Assembly (NCBI RefSeq): GCF_032017025.1
Contig: NZ_DALZQO010000012.1
Span: 21,406 to 85,405 of the forward strand
Direction: 5' to 3'
From: Hydrogenoanaerobacterium sp032017025
GTDB lineage: Bacteria > Bacillota > Clostridia > Oscillospirales > Ruminococcaceae
DNA length: 64,000 bases
Position numbers and translations under genes: made by a program. Under the pieces are notes generated by a model. It ran no database searches and was not told the DNA's origin. It saw nothing but the letters and a program-made list of their open reading frames with translations. Shown piece by piece: positions 1 through 8,803 of this stretch (position 1 is its first letter; every line of letters starts with the position of its first letter).

Positions 1-212
1 CCATAGGTGGGGCTGCCAACCTTAAAAATGTGCGGATGAGCAACTACTGCGATGTTTCGCTGCACCTTGACGAGCGAACCCGCCGCCTGATTGTAGTGTC
101 GGCCATCGACAATATGGGTAAGGGCGCGGCAGGGCAGGCAATCCAGAATATGAACATCGTATGCGGGCTGCCCGAGAACACAGGGCTAAACTCGGTGCCG
201 CCCTGCTTTTAG
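1..212 (+). CDS. argC: N-acetyl-gamma-glutamyl-phosphate reductase, C-terminal end
   Basis: Only the last ~69 codons are in the window; the frame is open from base 3 and stops at 212. ArgC makes N-acetylglutamate semialdehyde from N-acetylglutamyl phosphate with NADPH, the third step of arginine synthesis. The ending contains NMGKGAAGQAIQNMN followed by GLPENTGL, the typical ArgC C-terminus where the substrate-binding loop and dimer contacts lie. argJ starts 32 bases downstream behind AAGGAGAG, so this is the promoter-proximal part of an argC-J-B-D-F operon whose promoter is outside the window. The catalytic Cys and the Rossmann domain are not visible. Confidence 0.93.
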   Translation, partial: IGGAANLKNVRMSNYCDVSLHLDERTRRLIVVSAIDNMGKGAAGQAIQNMNIVCGLPENTGLNSVPPCF

Positions 213-244
213 CATAGTTTGACAGACGATAAGGAGAGTTACCT

Positions 245-1459
245 ATGAACATTCAGCCAATCAGCGGCGGGGTTTGCGNNNNNNNNNNAGGCGGAATCCA
301 CTGCGGCATCCGTAAAAATAAAAGCAAACGTGACCTTGCACTCATTTACAGCGAGGCACCCTGCGCAGTTGCCTGCACCTACACCCAGAATAAGGTGAAG
401 GGCGCGCCTATCTACGTTACCATGCAAAATGTGGCAAACGATACGGCGAAAGCCATTATCTGCAACAGCGGCAACGCAAACACCTGCAACGCCAACGGAA
501 TTGAGATTGCCACCCAGATGTGTGAGCTCACTGGCAAGGCGCTGGGAATCGACCCTGGTGATGTGGTGGTGGCGTCCACCGGCGTGATCGGGCAGCCCCT
601 TTCCATCGACCCAATTGCGGGCGGTATGGAGAAGCTGGTGCAATCACTTTCGGAAAATGGCAGCAGCGAAGCCTGCGAGGGCATTATGACAACAGATACG
701 TTCCAAAAAGAATTTGCTATTCGCTTTACGGTGGATGGAGTGCCCTGCAAGATGGGCGCTATTGCAAAGGGCAGCGGTATGATTCACCCGAACATGGCAA
801 CCATGCTCGCGTTTGTCACCACCGATGTAGCAATTGCTCCGACCCTGCTGCAAAAGGCAGTGTGGAGTGTGGTAAGCGATACCTTTAACATGGTGAGCGT
901 GGATGGTGACACCTCTACCAACGATATGTTTACCTGCCTTGCCAACGGTGCCGCTCAAAACCCTGTCATCAACTGTGCCGACAGTGCCGCATATCAAGAC
1001 TTTTGTGCGGCGCTCTGCCACCTGTGCGAAATTGTTTCGAAAAATATTGCCAAAGACGGCGAGGGTGCCACCAAGCTGCTGGAATGCAATGTGACGGGCG
1101 CACCCGACAAAGCGATTGCGAAAAAAGTGGCGAAATCGGTGGTATGCTCCAGCTTGTTCAAGGCGGCAATGTTTGGTGCAGATGCCAACTGGGGGCGTGT
1201 GCTGTGCGCCATCGGCTATACCGATGCAGAGTTTGACATCGGCAAGGTAGACGTCAGCTTTGCCTCCCAATCGGGCGATATTGCAGTGTGTAAAAACGGT
1301 GCGGGCGTGCAGTTCAGCGAAGAAGCCGCAAAGCAGGTACTTACCGAAAACGAAATTCAAATCAACATTGCTATGAACGACGGCAAGGCGTATGCCACCG
1401 CATGGGGCTGCGACCTGACCTATGATTATGTTAAAATAAACGGCGATTACCGCACCTAA
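245..1459 (+). CDS. argJ: Bifunctional ornithine acetyltransferase/N-acetylglutamate synthase
   Basis: ArgJ moves the acetyl group from N-acetylornithine to glutamate and often also makes N-acetylglutamate from acetyl-CoA, giving the cyclic arginine pathway. It is made as a proenzyme that cleaves itself before a Thr. That site is visible as KGSGMIHPNMATMLAF, with Thr186 as the new N-terminal nucleophile (numbering includes the gap). The N-terminal ISGGVC...GGIHCG motif is interrupted by ten N at 279-288. The frame survives, but homologues usually have about seven residues there where only four are left, so the gap length is probably nominal. ATG is preceded by AAGGAGAG. The start of argB is 233 bases downstream, across a repeat-bearing spacer. 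Confidence 0.95.
   Translation: MNIQPISGGVCXXXXGGIHCGIRKNKSKRDLALIYSEAPCAVACTYTQNKVKGAPIYVTMQNVANDTAKAIICNSGNANTCNANGIEIATQMCELTGKALGIDPGDVVVASTGVIGQPLSIDPIAGGMEKLVQSLSENGSSEACEGIMTTDTFQKEFAIRFTVDGVPCKMGAIAKGSGMIHPNMATMLAFVTTDVAIAPTLLQKAVWSVVSDTFNMVSVDGDTSTNDMFTCLANGAAQNPVINCADSAAYQDFCAALCHLCEIVSKNIAKDGEGATKLLECNVTGAPDKAIAKKVAKSVVCSSLFKAAMFGADANWGRVLCAIGYTDAEFDIGKVDVSFASQSGDIAVCKNGAGVQFSEEAAKQVLTENEIQINIAMNDGKAYATAWGCDLTYDYVKINGDYRT
279..288. other. Assembly gap (10 N) inside argJ
   Basis: Ten N replace part of the conserved ArgJ N-terminal motif. Ten is a common placeholder length. Compared with the usual ArgJ spacing, about nine more bases would be expected, so the true length is unknown. 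Confidence 0.9.
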
Positions 1460-1461
1460 GG

Positions 1462-1690
1462 ATGCAAACCAAAACAATTCCCCGCCAAACTGCGTTGGCT
1501 GCACTTGTGAATTTCGGTACCATACAACAAGTATGCGCCCTCATTCACATCGTTTGCCGCCTTGTCTTGCGGGTTTTGTTTTGCAGTGCAGGGAAGATCA
1601 AACCAAATTCCCATCATACTGCGTTGGCTGCACATAATTTTCTGGCATACCGCTATGGCGGAACTTAAATAAAACAGTTTGAGGAACAGA
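1462..1690 (+). repeat. argJ-argB spacer with a directly repeated 16-mer
   Basis: The 230-base spacer holds two identical copies of ACTGCGTTGGCTGCAC at 1489-1504 and 1618-1633. Each is preceded by a similar CAAACCAAA...TTCCC tract, so the repeated unit is about 35 bases, 129 bases apart. A 68-codon frame runs through it but has no family resemblance and no good start context. It resembles a dispersed intergenic repeat rather than a gene. An unusual spacer in the middle of an otherwise tight operon may carry a processing or attenuation function. Confidence 0.5.
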
Positions 1691-1692
1691 GC

Positions 1693-2550
1693 ATGAAAAT
1701 ATCCAATACAGACAAGGCGCAGGTGCTGATACAGGCACTGCCTTATATACAAAAATATTACGATAAAATCGTGGTGGTGAAATACGGCGGCAACGCAATG
1801 ATTGATAAGCAGCTCAAGCAGGCCGTGATGAGCGATATTGTACTGCTCTCGCTGGTGGGTATCAAGGTGGTGCTGGTGCACGGCGGCGGCCCCGAAATCA
1901 GCGATGTACTGCATCGAATGGGTAAAGAAAGCAAATTCATCGGCGGGCTGCGCTATACCGACAAAGAAACCGCCGAGGTTGTACAGATGGTGCTTTCCGG
2001 CAAGGTGAACAAGGGGCTGGTCTCCCTCATTGAGCAAAACAAGGGGCGTTCCATTGGGTTGTGCGGCATTGACGGCGGTATGATCAAGGCAAAAAAGCTG
2101 GAGGGCGAGGTTGACCTCGGTTATGTCGGCGATATTGTCACGATTGATACCTCCACAATTGTAGATTCGCTGAACAACGGGTACATCCCTGTCATTGCAA
2201 CGGTTGGCAGCGACGACGAGGGCAATGTCTACAACATCAATGCGGATACCGCTGCGGCGCGCATTGCGTCTGAACTGGGCGCTGAAAACGTGATCCTGAT
2301 GACCGATATCCGCGGACTGCTCGCAAATAAAGACGACGAAACCACGCTGATTCCGCATGTCAACGTCAGCGAAGTGCCTTACCTCAAAAAACAGGGCATT
2401 ATCTCGGGCGGAATGATACCCAAAATTGAGTGCTGTGTTGAGGCGGTTCGCCGCGGTGTAAAAAAGGCCGTCATCATCGACGGGCGCATTCCGCACTCTA
2501 TCCTGATCGAAATCCTTTCGGACGAAGGCGTTGGAACTATGTTCAGTTAA
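1693..2550 (+). CDS. argB: Acetylglutamate kinase
   Basis: Phosphorylates N-acetylglutamate with ATP, the second step of arginine synthesis and the usual arginine feedback point in cyclic pathways. At 285 residues it has the normal length. The amino-acid-kinase fold is marked by VVKYGGNAM near residue 30 (ATP phosphate-binding Lys and Gly), VLVHGGGPEI near 61, NINADTAAARIASELGA near 178 and a C-terminal ISGGMIPKIE. The ATG at 1693 is behind TTGAGGAACAG. Cytoplasmic. It lies between argJ and argD, 45 bases before the argD start. Confidence 0.96.
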   Translation: MKISNTDKAQVLIQALPYIQKYYDKIVVVKYGGNAMIDKQLKQAVMSDIVLLSLVGIKVVLVHGGGPEISDVLHRMGKESKFIGGLRYTDKETAEVVQMVLSGKVNKGLVSLIEQNKGRSIGLCGIDGGMIKAKKLEGEVDLGYVGDIVTIDTSTIVDSLNNGYIPVIATVGSDDEGNVYNINADTAAARIASELGAENVILMTDIRGLLANKDDETTLIPHVNVSEVPYLKKQGIISGGMIPKIECCVEAVRRGVKKAVIIDGRIPHSILIEILSDEGVGTMFS

Positions 2551-2595
2551 TAAGCTACAATACACATAATTAATAGAAAGCAGGTGGGCTTGCAA

Positions 2596-3777
2596 ATGGA
2601 TTTTAACGGACTGCGGCAGATGGACAGCGAATACATTGCCGGTACTTACGCGCGTTTCCCCGTAGCGATTGTGGACGGCAAGGGCGCGGTGTGCCATGGA
2701 ATAGGCGGCGAGGAATACATTGACTTCACCTCGGGAATTGGCGTAAACAGCCTCGGCTTTTGCGATGATGATTGGGTGGCGGCAGTCAGCAGGCAGGCGG
2801 GCACCATTTGCCATATGAGCAACCTCTACTACACGGCGCCGAATGTACAGCTTGCAAAAAATCTTTGCGAGCGCACCGGCTGCAAAAAGGTATTTTTTGC
2901 AAACTCGGGTGCCGAAGCCAACGAAGGCATCATCAAGGCGGCGCGCAAATACAGCGCCGACAAATACGGCGAGGGCAGAAACGAAATTATCACACTGGTC
3001 AACTCGTTTCACGGGCGCACCATCACAACTCTTGCTGCCACAGGGCAGGAGGTGTTCCATAAAAATTTCGGCCCGTTTACAGGGGGCTTTGTGCATGCGC
3101 TTGCCAATGACATTGGCGACCTTAAGGCAAAGGTGAGCGATAAAACCTGCGGTATTCTTATTGAAATGATACAGGGCGAGGGCGGGGTAATTCCTCTGCA
3201 AAAGGCGTTTACCCACGCGGTTGCTGCCCTTTGCGCCGAGCACGACATTCTGCTGATGGTGGATGAGGTACAAACGGGCATGGGGCGCACCGGCACTCTG
3301 CTTGCCTGCGAACAGTTTGGGTTAAAACCCGATTTGGTATCGCTTGCCAAGGGGCTGGGCGGTGGGTTACCCATTGGTGCGGTGCTGCTGTACGCAAAAT
3401 GTGAAAAAACCTTTGGCTACGGTGACCACGGCACCACTTTTGGCGGCAACCCCATTGTGTGCGCCGGTGCAAACGTGGTGCTCGATAAATTAACCGATAC
3501 GCTGCTTGCCGATGTACAGCGAAAAAGCAAACTGATTTTTGATGCAGTGGGCAAAATGCCGCATGTGAAAAGTGTGAGCGGGCTAGGGCTGATGATTGGT
3601 GTGGAGTTTGACACCCTTGCAGGCAGAGACGTGGTAAACAAATGCCTTGATGCGGGTATTATCTTCCTTACAGCCAAAACCAAGCTGCGCATGCTGCCGC
3701 CGCTCACCATCACCGAAGAGCAAATACAAAAGGGCCTGAATGTGCTAAGCAATATACTTACAAATTGGGAGGATTAA
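2596..3777 (+). CDS. argD: Acetylornithine aminotransferase
   Basis: PLP enzyme converting N-acetylglutamate semialdehyde to N-acetylornithine with glutamate as amino donor. Class III aminotransferase features are FFANSGAEANEGIIKAAR near residue 97, a VDEVQTGMGRTG segment, and the Schiff-base Lys252 in SLAKGLGGGLP. A GTG at 2584 would extend the frame, but AGGTGG at 2582-2587 is well spaced for the ATG at 2596, so that start is chosen (393 residues). Only three bases separate its stop from the argF ATG, so the two are probably translationally coupled. Confidence 0.95.
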   Translation: MDFNGLRQMDSEYIAGTYARFPVAIVDGKGAVCHGIGGEEYIDFTSGIGVNSLGFCDDDWVAAVSRQAGTICHMSNLYYTAPNVQLAKNLCERTGCKKVFFANSGAEANEGIIKAARKYSADKYGEGRNEIITLVNSFHGRTITTLAATGQEVFHKNFGPFTGGFVHALANDIGDLKAKVSDKTCGILIEMIQGEGGVIPLQKAFTHAVAALCAEHDILLMVDEVQTGMGRTGTLLACEQFGLKPDLVSLAKGLGGGLPIGAVLLYAKCEKTFGYGDHGTTFGGNPIVCAGANVVLDKLTDTLLADVQRKSKLIFDAVGKMPHVKSVSGLGLMIGVEFDTLAGRDVVNKCLDAGIIFLTAKTKLRMLPPLTITEEQIQKGLNVLSNILTNWED

Positions 3778-3780
3778 GCT

Positions 3781-4698
3781 ATGAAGCATCTGCTAAAAAT
3801 AATGGACCTATCGACTGAGGAAATTACCGAAATTTTAAACCTTGCCGACCAGCTCAAATACGAGCAGAAGCATGGCATTAAGCACCACCACCTTGAGGGA
3901 AAAACCCTCGGGATGATCTTTCAAAAATCCTCCACCCGCACCCGTGTATCGTTCGAGGTGGGTATGTACCAGCTTGGCGGCTCTGCACTGTTTTTAAGCT
4001 CGCGCGACCTGCAGATTGGCAGGGGCGAGCCTGTGGAGGACACCGCACGCGTGCTCTCGCGCTACCTCGACGGCATTATGATTCGTACCTTTGCCCAGCA
4101 GGAGGTAGATGACCTTGCAAAATATGGCAGCATCCCCATTATCAACGGGCTTACCGACTATGCACACCCCTGCCAGGTGCTTGCCGACTTGATGACGGTA
4201 CGCGAGTACAAGGGCAAGCTCGAGGGGCTGAAAATGTGCTACATTGGCGACGGCAACAACATGGCGAACTCGCTGATTGTCGGCGGTATTAAAATGGGAA
4301 TGGAGGTAGGCGTTGCCACCCCCAAAGCCCACCAGCCCGCGGCGGATGTTGTGGAATTTGCAAAAGGAAACGGTGGATTTACCCTCACCGAAGATGTGTT
4401 TGAAGCGGCGAAGGACGCAGACGTGATCTTCACCGACGTGTGGGCGTCGATGGGACAGGAGGGCGAGGCAGACGAGCGCCGCAAGCTGTTTGAGAGTGTT
4501 TATCAAATCAACGACAAGCTGCTTTCCGTAGCCAAAAAAGACGCGATGGTGCAGCACTGTCTGCCTGCACACCGCGAGGAGGAGATTGCCGCCGCAGTGT
4601 TTGAGGCACACCAAAACGAGATTTACGACGAGGCCGAAAACAGGCTGCATGCACAAAAGGCGGTTATGGTTAAATTAATGGCAGGCAAACAGCAATAA
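3781..4698 (+). CDS. argF: Ornithine carbamoyltransferase
   Basis: Forms citrulline from ornithine and carbamoyl phosphate, the last step of this operon. The 305 residues carry the carbamoyl-phosphate motif STRTR (51-55), HPCQVLADLMT, and HCLP (259-262), whose Cys contacts ornithine. The upstream GGGAGGATTAAGCT gives a strong start at 3781. The biosynthetic context (argCJBD) argues for the anabolic form, not an arginine deiminase pathway enzyme. A strong hairpin terminator follows directly. Confidence 0.96.
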   Translation: MKHLLKIMDLSTEEITEILNLADQLKYEQKHGIKHHHLEGKTLGMIFQKSSTRTRVSFEVGMYQLGGSALFLSSRDLQIGRGEPVEDTARVLSRYLDGIMIRTFAQQEVDDLAKYGSIPIINGLTDYAHPCQVLADLMTVREYKGKLEGLKMCYIGDGNNMANSLIVGGIKMGMEVGVATPKAHQPAADVVEFAKGNGGFTLTEDVFEAAKDADVIFTDVWASMGQEGEADERRKLFESVYQINDKLLSVAKKDAMVQHCLPAHREEEIAAAVFEAHQNEIYDEAENRLHAQKAVMVKLMAGKQQ

Positions 4699-4700
4699 GC

Positions 4701-4737
4701 AAAAAAAGAGGCTGTCTTTTAAGACTGCCTCTTTTTG
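4701..4737. terminator. Bidirectional terminator between argF and ypeB
   Basis: AAAAAGAGGC pairs with GCCTCTTTTT, with GTCTT/AAGAC continuing the stem inside. The A-tract and T-tract let it end both the arginine operon and the convergent ypeB gene. Confidence 0.9.
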
Positions 4738-4747
4738 TATGCGCATT

Positions 4748-6127
4748 TTATCGAGTTACCCGCCCGTTTTCGTCCTCGGTGAGCAGCAGAATCTGTTCTT
4801 CAATACCGGTATTGGCATTGACATAAATCAGTATTTTATCGCCTGTTTCAGCGGTTGCGGTAAATTCGTAGCAGAAGGTCTCGTGTTGCCCCATTGTGGG
4901 TATAATGGCAAGGCGGCTGCTCTCAATCTTCAGCTTCTTACCCACCACCTGCTTTGCCTGCTCCAAGGTCAACTTAGGGGTGGTGAGGGTGCGGTTGTAG
5001 TGGTTCGAGATATAACCCCTTGCGTCAAAGCCGAGAATTTCGCCGTTATCCAGCGCAACGGTAACCTTGATAAGATCGGGGTAGATGGTGACATCACCTT
5101 GTTTGTATGCAAAATTAATAGTGCACTGGTTACCCCCCACCTGATAATAGGTTGATTCAAGTGAACGCAGGTTTAGCCCCGAAAGGTAGGTTTTGGCAGC
5201 GCGCATAGCGTCATCAACAGTAAGGCTGGTTGTTTCGGGCAGGCGCGATTTCATCACGTACGAGATAAAACCGCCCGCCTTGGTTACGCCTACCCACACG
5301 TTGTCGCCATAAAAGGTGTAAGACGGCATAGTGGAGTTTTCCTCGGAACCGCCCTTGAGGGCAGAAAAATCTACTCCTGCTGCGGCCGCTGCTAACTTCT
5401 GTGCCTCGTCATAAGGGATTTGCGCCGCCCCCTTGAGCATTTGTGGCTCGCGCTTTAAAATATGGTCGGAAAACGGTCCGTCATATTCCAGCTCGGGATA
5501 TTCGGAGAATGATTTCTCCATATCATCAAAAGAGGTGAGCGTATTGCCCGATACCGGCTCGGCACCGTTGTTTTCGTTCGTATTTTGGATATCCTTTTTA
5601 ATCTTCTCCATCGAAATTTTGCCTTCGATAATGCTTTGTTCCATTTGGTAAAGCTGGTTGGAAAGCCCTTTGCCGTATTCACACAGTGCGGCGAACTGTT
5701 CGCGTTCTTTATCCGAGATGTCTGCGCCGCTCACCGATTTTTTCGAAAGAGCCATTGCATAATCGCCGATTTGAGAAAGAAAGCGGTTGGTATTATCCAA
5801 ATGCAGCTCACCAATAGGCAGGCTGGTGAGTGCGGTTTTGGCCGCAGAGGCGTCGCGCCAGAGCTGTGCCGAAAGGCTTGAAACCTGCACCGGTGTCGAG
5901 GCGTACATCCCTTTGTTTAGGGTTGCTGAAATCCCGGTGAGGTTACTTGCCAGCCCGGTCAGCGACTGCGAGTAGGTATCCTCCAGTAAAATGCGGTAGT
6001 GAGCTGCGTTGTTGTAGCCCACCGCAGTGCCCACACCCAAAACCAATACCACCGCGCAAAGGTAGCTGATAAGCCGAACCAAGCCACGTTTTGTAAAATT
6101 CAACTGTACAGATTTTCTATTTTCCAT
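4748..6127 (-). CDS. ypeB: Germination protein YpeB
   Basis: YpeB is needed in spores for stable incorporation of the cortex-lytic enzyme SleB. The 459-residue product has one membrane segment near residues 18-38 (RLISYLCAVVLVLGVGTAVG), the YpeB N-terminal region with NAAHYRILLEDTYSQSL, and PepSY-like modules in the C-terminal half, where phrases such as AKTYLSGLNL and AKQVVGKKLKIES stand. Length and architecture fit the family. The ATG at 6127 follows CTGGAGGAAAACAACC. In Bacilli sleB is usually beside ypeB, but here neither neighbour is a lytic enzyme. Direct evidence that the host forms spores. Confidence 0.92.
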   Translation of the reverse strand: MENRKSVQLNFTKRGLVRLISYLCAVVLVLGVGTAVGYNNAAHYRILLEDTYSQSLTGLASNLTGISATLNKGMYASTPVQVSSLSAQLWRDASAAKTALTSLPIGELHLDNTNRFLSQIGDYAMALSKKSVSGADISDKEREQFAALCEYGKGLSNQLYQMEQSIIEGKISMEKIKKDIQNTNENNGAEPVSGNTLTSFDDMEKSFSEYPELEYDGPFSDHILKREPQMLKGAAQIPYDEAQKLAAAAAGVDFSALKGGSEENSTMPSYTFYGDNVWVGVTKAGGFISYVMKSRLPETTSLTVDDAMRAAKTYLSGLNLRSLESTYYQVGGNQCTINFAYKQGDVTIYPDLIKVTVALDNGEILGFDARGYISNHYNRTLTTPKLTLEQAKQVVGKKLKIESSRLAIIPTMGQHETFCYEFTATAETGDKILIYVNANTGIEEQILLLTEDENGRVTR

Positions 6128-6221
6128 GGTTGTTTTCCTCCAGTCAAAGAAAAATATATTTGCAGATATTCAATATTTTTTCCATACATCTTAAAAATAT
6201 GTAAAATGAGCCTTACAAAAA

Positions 6222-6250
6222 TTGAAACAGAGCGGTTTTTGATATATAAT
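6222..6250 (+). promoter_or_regulatory. SigA-type promoter for the cysteine desulfurase-thiI operon
   Basis: TTGAAA (6222-6227), a 17-base spacer and TATAAT (6245-6250), about 90 bases before the ATG at 6341. Confidence 0.75.
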
Positions 6251-6340
6251 ACTAAATTAGACAGCTATCGCCCAAATTACAGGGCTTGCGACAGACAGGG
6301 CAAAAGCAGGGCTGATTGTCTTTGATTGGAGCGAAACGAC

Positions 6341-7474
6341 ATGAACGAAATATATTTGGACAACAGCGCCACCACCCGTGTGGATGACCGTGTGGCACAG
6401 GCCGCACTTTCGATGATGTGCGACTGTTACGGTAACCCGTCCTCGCTGCACAGCAAAGGGCTGGAGGCCGAACTGGCGATTACCGCTGCGCGCAAACAGG
6501 TTGCGGCGGCCATCGGTGCGGCGGCAGGTGAAATTACCTTTACCTCCGGCGGTACCGAGGCAAATAATCTTGCCATTTTCGGCACTATGAATATGAGCCG
6601 GCGAATGGGCGGCAAGGTGGTAACCACCGCGTTCGAGCATTCGTCGGTTATGGCATCGGTCGCGCAGCTTGAAAAGCTTGACTGCGAAGTAGTTGCCGTA
6701 AAACCGGACGGGCAGGGGCATATTGCGGCGCGCGACGTAATCGATGCGGTGGATAGCCGTACCGTGCTGGTGAGCATTATGCTGGTTAACAACGAGGTCG
6801 GCAGCATCACCCCGGTGGAAGAGATTGTGCGCGGTATCCACTTTAAAAACAAAGACGTTATCATTCACTGCGATGCGGTGCAGGGCTTCGGAAAGCTGCC
6901 GATCAAGGTAAAGCGGCTCGGGGTTGACCTGCTCACTGTCAGCGGACATAAAATCTATGCGCCAAAGGGGATTGGCGCGCTGTATGTGCGAAGTGGCGTG
7001 CGGCTGCTGCCCCGCGCATACGGCGGCTCACAGGAGCGTGGGTTGCGCGTGGGCACCGAGGCGGCACCCAACATTGTAGCACTCGGCAAAGCGGCGGAGC
7101 TGATTGATTGCGCGCATACGGCACAGAACACCGCGCTGTTTTCACAGACACTGCTACAGGGCATTGCGGGGCTTCGGGGAATTCATATCAACTCCCCGAG
7201 CGATGCACTGTCTTCCATTGTAAACCTCAGCGCGGTGGGAATTCGCTCCGAAATTATGATGCACTATCTTGAGCAGCGGGGTATTTTTGTCTCCAGCGGC
7301 TCTGCGTGCGCCAAGGGCGAAAAAAGCCATGTGTTGCGCAGCATGGGGCTGGATGAGCGCATCATCGACAGTGCGCTCCGCATTAGCTTTGGCAAATACA
7401 ATACCTGCGAAGATATTGCAAGGTTTATCACAGTGCTGGGGCAGGGCATGAAAGACATTAAAAGACAGGCTTAA
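6341..7474 (+). CDS. Cysteine desulfurase (NifS/IscS family), ThiI partner
   Basis: PLP enzyme that takes sulfur from cysteine as an enzyme-bound persulfide. Visible are YLDNSATTRVD at the N-terminus, TFTSGGTEANNLA, the PLP Lys204 in SGHKIYAPKG, and the persulfide Cys323 in SSGSACAKG. A TTG at 6326 would extend the frame by five codons, but GGAG at 6328-6331 sits correctly for the ATG at 6341 (377 residues). thiI follows 39 bases later; this pairing (NifZ-ThiI in Bacillus subtilis) points to a dedicated sulfur donor for tRNA 4-thiouridine rather than general Fe-S assembly. No iscU is present in the window. Confidence 0.93.
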   Translation: MNEIYLDNSATTRVDDRVAQAALSMMCDCYGNPSSLHSKGLEAELAITAARKQVAAAIGAAAGEITFTSGGTEANNLAIFGTMNMSRRMGGKVVTTAFEHSSVMASVAQLEKLDCEVVAVKPDGQGHIAARDVIDAVDSRTVLVSIMLVNNEVGSITPVEEIVRGIHFKNKDVIIHCDAVQGFGKLPIKVKRLGVDLLTVSGHKIYAPKGIGALYVRSGVRLLPRAYGGSQERGLRVGTEAAPNIVALGKAAELIDCAHTAQNTALFSQTLLQGIAGLRGIHINSPSDALSSIVNLSAVGIRSEIMMHYLEQRGIFVSSGSACAKGEKSHVLRSMGLDERIIDSALRISFGKYNTCEDIARFITVLGQGMKDIKRQA

Positions 7475-7513
7475 TACAGACAGGCTATAGAAATAAAGGA
7501 CAGAGGTAGAGGA

Positions 7514-8686
7514 ATGAAAGAGATTATTTTGCTCAAAAGCGGCGAAATTGCGTTAAAAGGGCTTAACCGTGGCAGCTTTGAGGACGTACTGATTAAAAAC
7601 GCACGCCGTAGGCTGGCCAGCCTTGGCAACTTTAAATTTACCAAGTCGCAGTCCACCATCTACTGCAGGCCGGCAACCGATGACCTTGATTTGGATGAGG
7701 CGGTAGAACGTCTCTCAAAGGTGTTTGGATTTTCAGCGCTCAGCCGTGCCGCGGTGGTGGAGAAAAATTGGGACGACATTAAAACCAAGACGGTGCAGTA
7801 CCTTGCGGATACGCTGCCCTATGTGAATACCTTTAAGGTAATGGCACGCCGCAGCGACAAAACTTTTCCGATGAACTCGCCTGAAATATGCAAAGAGCTG
7901 GGCGGTGTTTTGCTGGACGCTTACCCAAACCTCACCGTGGATGTGAAGAACCCCGAGATGCTGGTATGGGTAGAGGTGCGCGAAGTGGCGGCATATATAC
8001 ACGCCAGGCAGATTCCGGGTGCGGGGGGGCTGCCCATTGGCACCTCGGGTAAGGCGGCACTGCTTGTTTCGGGCGGCATCGACAGCCCGGTTGCCGGCTA
8101 TATGATGGCGAAACGCGGCATCGAGCTTTCGGCAATTCACTTTTTCAGCCCGCCGTATACCAGTGAGCGCGCAAAGCTTAAGGTGATTTCACTGCTTGAA
8201 AAGGTGAGCGCGTATGCGGGCAGAATCAAACTGCATGTGGTGCCGTTTACCGAGATTCAGGAGCAGATCAAAGAGCATTGCCCCGAAGAGCTGTTCACCA
8301 TTATTATGCGCCGTTATATGATGAAAATTTCGCAGCGCATTGCACAGGCCAACGAATACAGCGCGCTGATTACCGGAGAAAGCGTGGCGCAGGTGGCAAG
8401 CCAGACCATAGCGGCAATTGCCTGCACCGATGCGGTTTGTGATATCCCCGTGTTTCGTCCGGTTATTGGTATGGATAAAGAGGAAATCGTTCAGATCTCA
8501 CGCAAGATTGATACCTTTGAAACCTCTATTCTGCCGTTTGAGGATTGCTGCACTGTGTTTACGCCAAAGCATCCGCGCACCAAGCCTAAGCTGAAATTTG
8601 TTGAAGAGGCAGAGGCTGTATTGGATGAGGAAACTCTCATTCAAAATGCAATCGACAACATCGAAGAACAGATGATTCAAATATAA
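7514..8686 (+). CDS. thiI: tRNA 4-thiouridine synthase ThiI
   Basis: Adenylates U8 of tRNA and transfers sulfur from the neighbouring desulfurase. It has an N-terminal ferredoxin-like/THUMP part (about 1-165) and a PP-loop ATPase with SGGIDSPVAGYMMAKRG starting at residue 186. At 390 residues it ends soon after the PP-loop domain, so it lacks the C-terminal rhodanese domain of the Escherichia coli enzyme, as in Bacillus. A conserved Cys pair context (LPFEDCCTVF) is near the end. The start ATG is behind AGAGGTAGAGGA. The downstream sequence runs into an assembly gap within 20 bases. Confidence 0.95.
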   Translation: MKEIILLKSGEIALKGLNRGSFEDVLIKNARRRLASLGNFKFTKSQSTIYCRPATDDLDLDEAVERLSKVFGFSALSRAAVVEKNWDDIKTKTVQYLADTLPYVNTFKVMARRSDKTFPMNSPEICKELGGVLLDAYPNLTVDVKNPEMLVWVEVREVAAYIHARQIPGAGGLPIGTSGKAALLVSGGIDSPVAGYMMAKRGIELSAIHFFSPPYTSERAKLKVISLLEKVSAYAGRIKLHVVPFTEIQEQIKEHCPEELFTIIMRRYMMKISQRIAQANEYSALITGESVAQVASQTIAAIACTDAVCDIPVFRPVIGMDKEEIVQISRKIDTFETSILPFEDCCTVFTPKHPRTKPKLKFVEEAEAVLDEETLIQNAIDNIEEQMIQI

Positions 8687-8703
8687 CAGCGGGCGGATGC
8701 CCG

Positions 8704-8803
8704 NNNNNNNNNNNNNNNNNNNNNNNNNNNNNNNNNNNNNNNNNNNNNNNNNNNNNNNNNNNNNNNNNNNNNNNNNNNNNNNNNNNNNNNNNNNNNNNNN
8801 NNN
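8704..8803. other. Assembly gap (100 N) next to a tandem repeat
   Basis: Exactly 100 N, a usual scaffold placeholder, placed directly before two 100-base repeat copies. The assembly probably broke in a longer repeat array. Confidence 0.9.

Noticed and set aside
1462..1668. 68-codon ORF between argJ and argB
   Set aside because: It spans the repeated element, has no convincing ribosome site and no protein-family pattern; treated as an intergenic repeat.
1456..3273. 605-codon minus-strand ORF opposite argB/argD
   Set aside because: Antisense to two clear enzymes with strong motifs; no family pattern or ribosome site.
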